Shown in pieces: positions 15,987-25,209 of a stretch of 64,000 nt of DNA (positions are counted from its first letter, which is position 1; every line of letters starts with the position of its first letter). Below the pieces are notes generated by a model. The model saw nothing but the letters and a program-made list of their open reading frames with translations, was not told the origin of the DNA and did not search any database. The stretch is taken from assembly GCA_050952085.1 (NCBI GenBank), contig JBMNKH010000001.1, positions 62,001-126,000 of the forward strand, written 5' to 3'. Both the position numbers and the translations under genes were made by a program. This stretch comes from DTU015 sp012837895 (GTDB lineage: Bacteria > Bacillota > Sulfobacillia > Fermentithermobacillales > Fermentithermobacillaceae).

Positions 15987-18065
15987 TCAGCTTTTCTCGG
16001 TATACTTGCAGTCAGGATTGCCGCATCGGTATCCTTTAGACCTGCCACCCGCTTCCACAAGAAAACACCCGCACTCCGGGCATAGTTTGTCAGCTACAGG
16101 CCGGCTCCATGAGACAAAGTCACACTCAGGGTAGTTCAGGCAACCGAAAAACACCCTCCCCTTTCTGGACCTGCGGACCACAATGTCGCCTTTACATCTG
16201 GGGCATACGGCACCTGTTCTTTCCACAAAAGGCTTTGTGTTCTTGCAGTCAGGATATCCCGAACAGGCAATAAACTTACCATACCTGCTCCGTTTTATGA
16301 CCATCGGCCTGCCGCACTTATCGCAATCGACGCCGGCCAGTTCATCCTGGAGTTTCACCCGCTGTATTTGCTGTTCGGCTTCTTCCAACTGCTTGCTGAA
16401 AGGCTTCCAAAACTCCTCTATAACCTGAACCCACCTGGATGAACCTTCTTCTATGGCATCCAATTGCTTTTCCATATCAGCAGTAAAGCCTACATCAACA
16501 ATAGACGGGAAGTGCTCCCTTAACATTGAATCCACCACGCGCCCGAGTTCTGTCGGGATTAGACGCCGTTTTTCCCTGGTGACATATTCCCTCTCAGTCA
16601 ACGTAGCAATAATCGGGGCGTAAGTAGAGGGCCTTCCTATCCCGTGTTGCTCAAGCGCCTTGACCAGGGATGCTTCAGTATATCTTTGGGGAGGCTGGGT
16701 GAAATGCTGCTGGGGATCAATATGCTTGAGTTCCAGGCGTTCGTTTACCGAAAGCGGTATTATTTCTTCTTGAGGTTCTTCAGTAGTGTCTTGGCCCTCT
16801 TCATATAGCCTGGTAAAACCGGGAAATGTGAGCCGCGATCCTGTCGCCCTGAAGACATGCTTGTTAGCCGCGATATCGCAAGTCACTGTATCGTAGACTG
16901 CTGATGCCATCTGACTGGCAACGAACCTGTTCCAAATCAGCTCGTAAAGCCTGTACTGATCTTGACTCAGGAAGCGCTTTATTTCACCCGGCAGGCGCAA
17001 TACATCTGTAGGCCTTATGGCCTCGTGGGCGTCCTGTACACCCGGTGCTGACTTGCCCCTCCTGGCCCTGCCTATGTATTCTTTTCCAAACGCACCTTCA
17101 ACATATCTTCTTGCTTCCTGGACGGCGACAAGCGAGACTCTTGTAGAGTCTGTCCTCATATAAGTTATCAAGCCAGCATAACCATGTTCCCCAAGTTCGA
17201 CTCCTTCGTATAGGGTTTGGGCAACCCTCATCGTCTTTCTCACAGGAAAGCCAAGTTTTCTCGATGCTTCCTGTTGCAGCGTGGAAGTGGTAAAAGGCAT
17301 TGGAGGATTCTTACGCCTCTCCCTTGGTTTTACCGAAGTTACAATGAACTCAGCGTCTCTTATCCCATGGAGAACACTGTCCACATCTGACCGGTTCTTG
17401 AGTTCACGCTTCTTCCCTTCAAACCCGTAGTACTTAGCTTTAACCTGGCCTTTTTCGCCTTCCAGCAAAGCTTCAATGGTCCAATACTCCTCGGGTTTGA
17501 AGGACTCAATTTCAATCTCCCTGTCAACAATGAGCCTGAGGGCGGAAGATTGGACCCTGCCCGCTGACAGGCCGGGCTTTATCTTTTTCCATAACAGCGG
17601 GCTAAGTGTGTAACCAACCAGTCTGTCCAGTATACGCCTTGCCTGCTGGGCATCAACCAGACTCTGTTTTATGGGCGCAGGGTTCTTGAAGGCATCCTTA
17701 ACAGCGTTCTCAGTGATTTCATGGAACGTTACCCTTTGTGCTTCTTGGGGATCAATGCCAAGCACATGGCATAGGTGCCACGATATAGCTTCTCCTTCCC
17801 TGTCAGGGTCAGTAGCAAGGTAGACACCTGATGCCTGCTTGGCAGCGTCTCTCAGTTCCTTGATTACGTTTCCTTTCCCTCTGATGGTAATATACTGGGG
17901 CTTAAACCCATCTTTTATATCCACACCAAGTTTGCTCTTAGGAAGATCTCTCACATGCCCCATAGAAGCTTTCACATTATACTTTGATTTCATAAACCTC
18001 AAAATGGTCCTTGCTTTTGTCGGTGACTCAACAATGATGAGCGGGCGGCTCGATTGCTTGCTCAT
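15987..18065 (-). CDS. topA: DNA topoisomerase I
   Basis: TopA relaxes negative supercoils by a type IA mechanism. The Toprim domain (LIIVESPTKARTI; DPDREGEAISWHL) is at the N-terminus and the catalytic tyrosine lies in GLITYMRTDSTRVS. Three C-terminal zinc ribbons follow: CDKCGRPM..CSGYPDC, CPRCKGDI..CLNYPEC and CPECGCFL..CGNPDC. The total is about 692 residues. The ATG at 18065 lies ten bases after GAAGGTGGG; an in-frame GTG five codons upstream would sit inside that site. It is next to dprA, as in Bacillus. Confidence 0.96.
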   Translation of the reverse strand: MSKQSSRPLIIVESPTKARTILRFMKSKYNVKASMGHVRDLPKSKLGVDIKDGFKPQYITIRGKGNVIKELRDAAKQASGVYLATDPDREGEAISWHLCHVLGIDPQEAQRVTFHEITENAVKDAFKNPAPIKQSLVDAQQARRILDRLVGYTLSPLLWKKIKPGLSAGRVQSSALRLIVDREIEIESFKPEEYWTIEALLEGEKGQVKAKYYGFEGKKRELKNRSDVDSVLHGIRDAEFIVTSVKPRERRKNPPMPFTTSTLQQEASRKLGFPVRKTMRVAQTLYEGVELGEHGYAGLITYMRTDSTRVSLVAVQEARRYVEGAFGKEYIGRARRGKSAPGVQDAHEAIRPTDVLRLPGEIKRFLSQDQYRLYELIWNRFVASQMASAVYDTVTCDIAANKHVFRATGSRLTFPGFTRLYEEGQDTTEEPQEEIIPLSVNERLELKHIDPQQHFTQPPQRYTEASLVKALEQHGIGRPSTYAPIIATLTEREYVTREKRRLIPTELGRVVDSMLREHFPSIVDVGFTADMEKQLDAIEEGSSRWVQVIEEFWKPFSKQLEEAEQQIQRVKLQDELAGVDCDKCGRPMVIKRSRYGKFIACSGYPDCKNTKPFVERTGAVCPRCKGDIVVRRSRKGRVFFGCLNYPECDFVSWSRPVADKLCPECGCFLVEAGGRSKGYRCGNPDCKYTEKS

Positions 18066-18084
18066 AACAGGATTTCCCACCTTC

Positions 18085-19098
18085 TTAAGTGATCAACTTC
18101 TGCCCGGCAGGCGTCAGTACATACTTGCCGCCTGCAAGTGATTTCACATAACCCTTTACCTCAAGGGCTGAAAGTAATGACATTGTCCTGTATACCGGTA
18201 TCTCGTTGAGATTGTCGCATATATCTTCGACTGATTCATACCGCGCTAAAGAGTTTAACACAAGTGACTCCTCTAAAGACACGCACTGGACTGACCTGCC
18301 TGTCTCCGGTTGCGGAACATACTCATTGTCTTTTCTGAGAAAGGATAGCACATCTTCAGCACAAGTTACCAGATATGCACCCTCCTGGATAAGCCGGTTG
18401 GTTCCCTGACTGGCGGCTGACTTAACGCTTCCGGGTACACACATCACCGGGCGTCCGTGCTTAAGAGCCCAATCAGCCGTGATAAGGGCTCCGGATTTGA
18501 GGCCGGCTTCTACCACTACAACTCCCAGAGACAGGCCTGAAATCAACCTATTCCTTTCTGGGAAATGCCAGGGCCTGGGGCCTGTACCAGGCAAGTATTC
18601 TGACAATAGCGCCCCTGTTTCAGCAATCTCCCGGTAAAGAGCCCAATTAGCTTTGGGATATACTTGATCCACCCCGTGGCCAAGGCATGCAATTGTCCTC
18701 CCCCTGGCATTCAAGGCTGCACTATGGGCACAGGCGTCGATTCCGTACGCCAGGCCCGAGACGATTGTGACCCCGGCTGCAGCAAGGTCGGCTGCTATTT
18801 CAGCTGCAACAGCTTGCCCAACTATAGTTGGATTTCTAGTACCTACAATAGCTACTGCTATCCTGTCGCCTGGCGTCAGGCAGCCTTTCATGAAAAGCAG
18901 TTCAGGGCAACCACGTACATTTCTGAGGTTTTCCGGATATTCAGAGTCGTCAACGCTGACGATCTTGATGCCCTGTGCGCGACATAATTCCAAAACACAG
19001 TTTGCCTGATGTAGGAGATTGTCAAAATCCATGCTCTTATGTTTCCGGCGATAATGTGCTTCAAGATAGAACACCAGCCTATCGAATACCTGACTCAA
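18085..19098 (-). CDS. dprA: DNA processing protein DprA (Smf)
   Basis: DprA loads RecA onto incoming single-stranded DNA during transformation. The Rossmann-like core contains VAIVGTRNPTIVGQAVA, SGLAYGIDACAHSAAL, LGHGVDQVYPKAN and SGLSLGVVVVEAGLKSGALITADWALKHGRPVMCVPG. A C-terminal winged-helix (about 275-335) follows. The N-terminal part is short, which makes the protein (337 residues) somewhat smaller than typical DprA of about 360. The start is a TTG nine bases after GGGGGTG. Confidence 0.93.
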   Translation of the reverse strand: MSQVFDRLVFYLEAHYRRKHKSMDFDNLLHQANCVLELCRAQGIKIVSVDDSEYPENLRNVRGCPELLFMKGCLTPGDRIAVAIVGTRNPTIVGQAVAAEIAADLAAAGVTIVSGLAYGIDACAHSAALNARGRTIACLGHGVDQVYPKANWALYREIAETGALLSEYLPGTGPRPWHFPERNRLISGLSLGVVVVEAGLKSGALITADWALKHGRPVMCVPGSVKSAASQGTNRLIQEGAYLVTCAEDVLSFLRKDNEYVPQPETGRSVQCVSLEESLVLNSLARYESVEDICDNLNEIPVYRTMSLLSALEVKGYVKSLAGGKYVLTPAGQKLIT

Positions 19099-19129
19099 AG
19101 ATCACAACACCCCCGGTTTCTAGCAAAGT

Positions 19130-19159
19130 TTGATAATCAAGGTAATTTCTGACATACTA
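19130..19159 (+). promoter_or_regulatory. Candidate sigma-G promoter of the gerA operon
   Basis: TTGATA (19130-19135) and CATACTA (19153-19159) are separated by 17 bases. CATACTA is the consensus -10 of forespore sigma factors G and F; the -35 matches TGAATA at four of six positions. It points at the germination operon starting at 19260, which is expressed in the forespore in known spore formers. Confidence 0.55.
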
Positions 19160-19259
19160 CTTAAGAGATTAGCATATTTTGGCGAAAAAGGAAAGTTCGC
19201 TGCGCATGGCCTTGGATTCATAACCACGTCAAATGACGGGAATCATTAGAAACTGAAGC

Positions 19260-20945
19260 ATGTTTACCAGGCCAGGACGGAGTGATCATCCCTTGAAAAT
19301 TCCCAAACCCTGGAGGAAGGTCGCAAGCTTGATTTTCCCTCAACGTGGACGTTCAGAAAGGGATACTTTTTCCCTGGGCGAACGTCCGGCTAAGAGAATT
19401 CATGAGCCTGAAACGCAACACCAGGGTACACCGTGGTCAAAGCATTTGGATGCAAACGTTGACCAACTAAAAAGAATTTTTCACGTGCCCGATTCGTCAG
19501 ATGTCGTGATAAGGGAAGTGTGCTGTGCCAACCCAAACGTCCGGGTGGTTGTGGCCTTTGTGGAAGGGCTGGCGAATTCCGACAAGGTGACTACGGCGGT
19601 ATTCCAACCTCTAATGCTTCTCTCTCCCATACGGAAAGACAAAGAAGGGGATCCTGTTGCCCAGATTAAAGACGCCCTGGTCGCAAGTACCCAGGTGGAA
19701 GTAAAACACACTGTAGAAGAGTGCGTAGAAGCAATGGTATCCGGCGACACAGTTGTGCTCGTACAAGGCCAGGACAGGGCGCTTACAGTTGAGACCAAGG
19801 GTTGGGAACACAGGACGGTTCAAGAAGCCGTAACCGAACGGATAGTCAGGGGCCCGCAACAAGGCTTCGTTGAAGTGCTCAGGGCAAACACCGCCCTGCT
19901 CAGGTCAATGGTCCGGTCACCGGACCTGGTAGTGGAAAGCATTGAGGTTGGGCGCAGGACCAGAACCCAGTGTGCCGTTATATACATGGCAGGAATAGCT
20001 AATGAAAAACTGGTGACCGAAGTCAGACGGAGAATCAAGTCTATAGACATGGATGCGGTGCTAAGCAGCGGTAGCCTGGAGCAGCTTATCGAAGCCAGTC
20101 ACAGCTTACTGCCGACTATAATCAGCACTGAAAGGCCAGACAGGGTGGCACATTTTGTACTGGAAGGCGCCATTGCAATATTGGTTGCAGGCGATCCCTT
20201 TGCCTTGATCGGCCCGGTCACGTTTTCAGCCTTCCTTCACAGCCCTGAGGATTACTATGTGCGCTGGCCCTATGGCAATGTGTTAAGGCTAATCCGGGTA
20301 ATCGCCCTGTTCATTGCCGTACTCCTCCCTGGAACCTATATTGCCATAACCAACTTCCATCAAGAAATGATCCCTACCGTCCTGCTGTTTTCAATTGCTG
20401 CATCAAGGGAAATGGTTCCTATACCCCTGCCTTTGGAAGTTATGCTCATGTATTTTGGGTTTGAGCTCATACGCGAAGCGGGGATAAGGATACCCTCTCC
20501 TTTCGGACCGACCATAGGTATTGTGGGAGCTCTCTTGATCGGTGAAGCAGCCGTATCGGCTTCACTGGTAAGTCCCATCATGGTTATTGTCATCGCCATA
20601 ACCGGAGTAGCTTCCTTCACAATACCTAACCTGGAAGTCGGGATGCTGATACGCGTAGCTACAGCCATTTTCATTGTTGCCGGGTCGCTGCTTGGACTCT
20701 TCGGAATAGTAGCTACTGTATATGTGGCATTCTGCAAGATGGCTTCTCTAACCAGTTTGGGAGTTCCTTTCTTGGCGCCTATGGCGCCGAAGCAACGTAC
20801 AGGGGCTGATGTACTTACCATCGGGCCAACCTGGACAATTGAAACAAGGCCTCCATTCCTGAGGCCCCAGGATCAGCGGAGACAACCTGATATAGCCAGG
20901 CAATGGGAAATAGAGTCACAGAAACAACAGGAGGATAATTCCTAA
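19260..20945 (+). CDS. gerAA: Spore germination protein, GerA family A subunit
   Basis: This is the A subunit of a nutrient germinant receptor in the spore inner membrane. The 561-residue protein has a long hydrophilic N-terminal domain (residues about 50-310, with VIREVCCANPNVRVVVAFVEGLAN and the STERPDRVAHFVLEGAIAILV motif). It then has about five membrane segments (315-510), including the PLPLEVMLMYFGFELIREAGIRIP signature, and a short basic tail. The ATG at 19260 has only a weak upstream site. A TTG at 19293 preceded by GGAG is an alternative start that would remove 11 residues. The stop overlaps the gerAB start by one base (TAATG). Confidence 0.93.
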   Translation: MFTRPGRSDHPLKIPKPWRKVASLIFPQRGRSERDTFSLGERPAKRIHEPETQHQGTPWSKHLDANVDQLKRIFHVPDSSDVVIREVCCANPNVRVVVAFVEGLANSDKVTTAVFQPLMLLSPIRKDKEGDPVAQIKDALVASTQVEVKHTVEECVEAMVSGDTVVLVQGQDRALTVETKGWEHRTVQEAVTERIVRGPQQGFVEVLRANTALLRSMVRSPDLVVESIEVGRRTRTQCAVIYMAGIANEKLVTEVRRRIKSIDMDAVLSSGSLEQLIEASHSLLPTIISTERPDRVAHFVLEGAIAILVAGDPFALIGPVTFSAFLHSPEDYYVRWPYGNVLRLIRVIALFIAVLLPGTYIAITNFHQEMIPTVLLFSIAASREMVPIPLPLEVMLMYFGFELIREAGIRIPSPFGPTIGIVGALLIGEAAVSASLVSPIMVIVIAITGVASFTIPNLEVGMLIRVATAIFIVAGSLLGLFGIVATVYVAFCKMASLTSLGVPFLAPMAPKQRTGADVLTIGPTWTIETRPPFLRPQDQRRQPDIARQWEIESQKQQEDNS

Positions 20946-22201
20946 TGGGCTCGCCCGGCCGACATGAAATCCAGGCAGCCCAATTTGACGTGGTAAAGCT
21001 GGGCCACCTTGATTCCAACCAGTTCACAGTAATCCTGGGTTTCTTGATCGCCACCAAAGTATTTCTGACCCTGCCCTCCTACATTACCCAGAGGATAGGA
21101 ACGGGTGCATGGCTTACCATATTGGTTTCTGCTTTGCTTGCATCAGCCGGGCTGTGGGGATGGCTAGGATGGTCCAAGGCAACTGGCAATTTGGGATTTG
21201 TACCTTCTGTACGTCTTACCCTGGGCAGGGTTCTCGGGGACCTTACAACCCTGGCAATCACCACCATGTTTGTGCTGGTAACCTCGTACAGCGTGCGGGC
21301 ATTCGCCGGGGGCGCCGTAATCGGCCTGTTGCCCGAATTCCCTATTGAAATACTCATAGTCATTGTAATCGCTTCTGCCTTATACGCGGCATGGCTGGGA
21401 CTGGAGTCTGTAGCGAGGGCTGCCACCTTCTTCTATCCTGCAATCGCCCTTACGATCATAGTTGTCGCCCTGGGCTCTTACAGGTTGTTTGACATCCGCT
21501 ACCTGTACCCGGTGTTTGGCATGGGCATTCCTGTAATACTCAGGGAGTCTTTAGTGCAGGTAGGCTTATTCGGCGGGATTTCGTTCACAGCCATTATCAA
21601 GTCGTACCTTAGGAACCCTGATCAGCTCCCAAGAGCGGCTTTTACCGGCCTATCAGTAGCTACCCTTTTCATGGTCGCTTCTGTCGTATTGGTAGCAGCC
21701 ATCCTGCCCTATCCTGAAAACACCAGGCACGTGATTTCATTGGGGATTATTGCCCGGACGGTCTATTTGGGCCGCTTCCTCCAAAAGATCGAAGCCCTGT
21801 TCACTTTCACCTGGTTCTTCGCGTCCGCAATTCACGCCAGCGCGTGTTATATGGTGACCCTGGTGTTATTGTGCCAACTCATGAACACCCGTACCTACAG
21901 GCCCCTGGTCCCGGGGGTAGGGTTGCTGACCTTCGGCATTGCAGCTTTGCCAAGCTCGATCCACGCCGCCGGCAGGTTTCTTTCTACAGTATACACTTAC
22001 ATGGGCTCATTCAGCGTAATACTAGGCCCGGTGCTGTACTTAATTGCGCATGTCCGGGGCACACAACTAGAAGCTGCCCGTGTGTCACAGTTCCTTGACA
22101 AGTTGAGGCAAAGCCCGGGATATTCCGAAGATACGAAACACAACCCACCTGCAAACACTGGCGGCGAACAGGCTGAGATGCAAGGAGAGGAAAAGACATA
22201 A
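20945..22201 (+). CDS. gerAB: Spore germination protein, GerAB-type permease subunit
   Basis: This is the B subunit of the germinant receptor, an APC-superfamily amino-acid-permease-like protein that binds the germinant. The 418 residues contain about ten hydrophobic segments, starting at about residue 24 (FTVILGFLIATKVFLTLPSY). A hydrophilic C-terminal tail of about 35 residues is rich in Gln/Glu/Asn. It has an AGGAGG-like site (CAGGAGG) before the ATG, within the end of gerAA. It is co-transcribed with gerAA and gerAC. Confidence 0.93.
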   Translation: MGSPGRHEIQAAQFDVVKLGHLDSNQFTVILGFLIATKVFLTLPSYITQRIGTGAWLTILVSALLASAGLWGWLGWSKATGNLGFVPSVRLTLGRVLGDLTTLAITTMFVLVTSYSVRAFAGGAVIGLLPEFPIEILIVIVIASALYAAWLGLESVARAATFFYPAIALTIIVVALGSYRLFDIRYLYPVFGMGIPVILRESLVQVGLFGGISFTAIIKSYLRNPDQLPRAAFTGLSVATLFMVASVVLVAAILPYPENTRHVISLGIIARTVYLGRFLQKIEALFTFTWFFASAIHASACYMVTLVLLCQLMNTRTYRPLVPGVGLLTFGIAALPSSIHAAGRFLSTVYTYMGSFSVILGPVLYLIAHVRGTQLEAARVSQFLDKLRQSPGYSEDTKHNPPANTGGEQAEMQGEEKT

Positions 22202-23490
22202 GCACGTTTACTGACCACAAACTTACCCGTATTGCGCTGCTAGCGTCATTGCTAGCCTTCCTAGCTACGTACTTGTCCGGCTGCTACGGAAGGCACGAAC
22301 TCGAGCAGTTGTCTTTCGTGACCATTCTAGGGGTGGATAAAGGTAGAGAGAAACAACTCCTGGCTACAGCGTCCATAGCGCTTCCCAGGAAGATGCAGGG
22401 GGGGAGCCCTCTAGAAGGCGGGGGCACCTCAACATCTTTCATAATAGCTGTTGAATGCGAAAGTTTGCTAGATGGCCTCGGGCAGATGACCACTATGACT
22501 TCGAGAAGGGTCACCACGGCCCACACACAAGTGGTGATACTCGGCGAAGAACTGGCCCGGGAAGATGCGGGTATAATACTTGACGTGTTTTCGCGAAACC
22601 TTGAATTCAGGCAGAACACATTAGTGGCAGTATGCAAAGGCAGCGCCTCTCATTTTATCAGGAATTTCAGCGTGCCCGAAGAAAGTGAACCCTCGGATTA
22701 CCTGGTTAAGCTTATTGACAGCTGCAAACAGGAGCTGGGCATCTGCCCGTTTACCTCAATTTACGACTTCCTGGTAGCCTATGGCACAGAACAAACCGAG
22801 CCGTGGACACCATACCTGACCCTCGCCTCGCCTGTGGAACCCGTTGCCGAACAGCCGGAAGGCGCAGATAGTCCTGATGGGTCAGGTGGTTCAGGCGAGA
22901 AACAGCCGCCAGCAGATACGGCAGACACCCCTGGGAGCATAATTGAGCTTGCCGGTTCGGCTGTTTTCAAGAAAGACGGCCCAAGAATGAAAATGATAGA
23001 CACCTTGGACACAAGAGAAACCATGGCCGTTAACATCATGAGCGGTGATTTTGCCAGGGGGTTCATTGACATCATCATGCCCCGGAATCCGGAAAGAAGG
23101 GCAACTTTGGTGTTCCAGCATTGTTCTGTCATTAGGAAGACCAAAATAGAAGATAACCAGGTAAGTGTCACCTTCAGGGTAAGGGCTACCGCTTCCATGG
23201 AAGAGACTACATCCAGGGAGATAGAACTCACTCCTGGTTACCATGGCGAAATCGTCAAGCAAGCTGAGCAAACACTGGAATCTCTTCTAAACGATGTGTT
23301 TATCAAACTCACTGCCATGGAGTCTGACATATTAGGTCTTGGAAGGACAGTCCGCGGTCATTTCAAGACCTGGCCTGAGCTAAAACAGTTTGATTGGCCG
23401 TCAAAGTTCAAGCACACAGTGGCAAACTACGACGTGAAAATCTTCGTGTTTACTTCAGGTTATGCAGACAGCCCCCCTACACCTGAATAG
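22198..23490 (+). CDS. gerAC: Spore germination lipoprotein, Ger(x)C family
   Basis: This is the C subunit of the germinant receptor, a lipoprotein on the outer face of the spore inner membrane. The mature protein begins at the cysteine of the lipobox LSGC and continues YGRHELEQLSFVTILGVDKG, typical of GerAC. A Gly/Ser/Pro-rich low-complexity linker (residues about 220-245) separates the two domains. A conventional start exists only at the TTG at 22249, but that would leave a signal peptide of 12 residues with no basic n-region. AGGAGAGG lies seven bases upstream of an ATA codon at 22198 that overlaps the gerAB stop; starting there gives a normal signal peptide (DHKLTR then a hydrophobic stretch). 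I annotate from the ATA. Confidence 0.88.
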   Translation: MSTFTDHKLTRIALLASLLAFLATYLSGCYGRHELEQLSFVTILGVDKGREKQLLATASIALPRKMQGGSPLEGGGTSTSFIIAVECESLLDGLGQMTTMTSRRVTTAHTQVVILGEELAREDAGIILDVFSRNLEFRQNTLVAVCKGSASHFIRNFSVPEESEPSDYLVKLIDSCKQELGICPFTSIYDFLVAYGTEQTEPWTPYLTLASPVEPVAEQPEGADSPDGSGGSGEKQPPADTADTPGSIIELAGSAVFKKDGPRMKMIDTLDTRETMAVNIMSGDFARGFIDIIMPRNPERRATLVFQHCSVIRKTKIEDNQVSVTFRVRATASMEETTSREIELTPGYHGEIVKQAEQTLESLLNDVFIKLTAMESDILGLGRTVRGHFKTWPELKQFDWPSKFKHTVANYDVKIFVFTSGYADSPPTPE

Positions 23491-23577
23491 CACTACCCTC
23501 CAGCATCCCCCTTGAAAAGGAGTTAACCTTTCTACGGCGAATTCAGTAGTAGGAGGCGTGGCAGAGGAGTGTAACAA

Positions 23578-24261
23578 TTGAAGTCACGTAGAGCGGAAGC
23601 AGCAAGGGTCAACAAGTTGTACGAGTGGGAAGAGCTTAGGCGTCCCAGGGCACAGTACATAGCAGGCGTAGATGAAGCAGGTAGAGGGCCTGTGGCAGGC
23701 CCTTTAGTAGCGGCGGCGGTAATCCTGCCTGCACATCCAAGAATCCCTAAGCTTAACGACAGTAAGAAGCTAACTCAAAAGACGCGTGAACGCATCTTTG
23801 ATTATATTCTCGAAACCGGCATTGCTGTTGGCGTGGGTATCAGGTCTGCGCGGTTTATCGATGAATTCGGCATTGTAGCTGCTACCTTTTCAGCAATGAA
23901 GGCTGCCATCAAAATGCTTGCATTCAGGGGGTACGAGCCTGATCTGGTTGTTGTAGACGGCTACCCTATTCCCGATCTGAAGATAAGCCAGGAAGCACTG
24001 ATAAAAGCTGACAACAGGGTAGCATCTGTGGCATGTGCCTCTATCGTTGCAAAAGTGGTACGCGACAAGATGATGGAAGAATTTGAGAGGTTATACCCTG
24101 GATACGGTTTTGCCAACCATAAGGGGTATTGCACCAAGGAACATGTGGAACGCCTCACGCAAAGAGGGCCGTGCCCTATCCACAGGCGTTCGTTTGAGCC
24201 TGTCCGGAGCTTACTGGCTGATGGTAGTCCTCTGAACACCAGGAGACATGTCACGGGCTGA
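23578..24261 (+). CDS. rnhB: Ribonuclease HII
   Basis: RNase HII cleaves the RNA strand of RNA-DNA hybrids and starts removal of misincorporated ribonucleotides. The N-terminal block IAGVDEAGRGPVAGPLVAAAVIL contains the Asp-Glu catalytic pair with GRGP. LNDSKKLT, VVVDGYPIPDL (third Asp) and ASIVAKVVRDKMM with the fourth Asp are also present. The length is 227 residues. The start is a TTG eight bases after GAGGAG. In Bacillus rnhB lies just upstream of the dprA-topA region; here the gerA operon is between them. Confidence 0.96.
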   Translation: MKSRRAEAARVNKLYEWEELRRPRAQYIAGVDEAGRGPVAGPLVAAAVILPAHPRIPKLNDSKKLTQKTRERIFDYILETGIAVGVGIRSARFIDEFGIVAATFSAMKAAIKMLAFRGYEPDLVVVDGYPIPDLKISQEALIKADNRVASVACASIVAKVVRDKMMEEFERLYPGYGFANHKGYCTKEHVERLTQRGPCPIHRRSFEPVRSLLADGSPLNTRRHVTG

Positions 24262-24291
24262 AGGCTGCTATCTTCCTACAGGGGTGATGAT

Positions 24292-25062
24292 GTGATGCAA
24301 AGTATGTACAGCGGTTTCTTTACTGAGTTCTACGACATTCTTCACGCCGGCTTGACAGACGTAGATGCATATGTGGAGTTCGCCCGTAAGTTCGGCCCTG
24401 ACGTTTTGGAACTGGGGTCAGGCACTGGCAGAATACTAATACCTTTGGCAAGAGCCGGTTTCCGCGTTACCGGGATAGACAGTTCAGACGATATGATAGC
24501 CCGTTGCCAAGTCAGATTGGCTTTGGAAGACGAAGCTGTGAGATCGAAAGCGACCATTGTGAGACAAGATGTTACCAAGTTTCAACTAGGAAAGAGATTC
24601 GACCTCATAATCGCCCCCTGCAACATGCTCAATCACTTTTTGGAGCCCGGCTTGCTCATAAGAGCATTGCGCAATGTCAAACGCCACCTTAAACCAACGG
24701 GGGTGTTTATCCTGGACAACGGCATTCCTGATATTCCGTATATGGTTGATATAAACCGTGTTGAAAGGATCGCAGCATTTGAGCACCCACTCACAGGGAC
24801 AAAACTCATTCACAGGTGTACAACCACATATGACTTTGCTAATCAGCTGGAATACAATACGGTCCACCTTGAAGAGTACGATGAAGTAGATAACCTGCTG
24901 AGAGAAGCGGCTTACACAAGTACCATGACCTACTATTTCCCCAGGGAACTCCGGCTGATACTTGAAATGTCAGGATTTGAACTGTTTCATGAACAAGGAT
25001 CGCTGCATCAAGATTGCCCGATAGATGCTGGTTCAACCGAAATGGTGTTTTTCGCCAGGTAA
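24292..25062 (+). CDS. Class I SAM-dependent methyltransferase
   Basis: The protein (256 residues) has the Rossmann-fold methyltransferase motif I VLELGSGTGRILIPLARAGFRVTGIDSSDDMI, followed by a motif II-like FDLIIAPCNMLNHF. The C-terminal half (about 150-250) resembles small-molecule methyltransferases that end with FELFHEQG...TEMVFFAR. No substrate can be named. GTG (24292) and ATG (24295) are both possible starts after AGGGGTGAT. It lies between rnhB and the diguanylate cyclase, all in one direction. Confidence 0.85.
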   Translation: MMQSMYSGFFTEFYDILHAGLTDVDAYVEFARKFGPDVLELGSGTGRILIPLARAGFRVTGIDSSDDMIARCQVRLALEDEAVRSKATIVRQDVTKFQLGKRFDLIIAPCNMLNHFLEPGLLIRALRNVKRHLKPTGVFILDNGIPDIPYMVDINRVERIAAFEHPLTGTKLIHRCTTTYDFANQLEYNTVHLEEYDEVDNLLREAAYTSTMTYYFPRELRLILEMSGFELFHEQGSLHQDCPIDAGSTEMVFFAR

Positions 25063-25086
25063 GTGGTTGCACACGGCAAAGCCTAC

Positions 25087-25115
25087 TGGACTCAACCACC
25101 CGAACCATGTATAAT
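25087..25115 (+). promoter_or_regulatory. Candidate sigma-A promoter of the diguanylate cyclase gene
   Basis: TGGACT (25087-25092) and TATAAT (25110-25115) are separated by 17 bases. The -10 is a perfect match and the -35 matches at four of six positions. The gene starts at 25210, leaving an untranslated leader of about 90 bases in which I recognise no known RNA motif. Confidence 0.5.
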
Positions 25116-25209
25116 CTTGGATCAAATAACAGACCAATGCGAATATATGTCAGGTCTTTCCATGATTCCTTAACCTGGCGTTTGCCTGAGTTAATTGGGG
25201 GTATGACCC

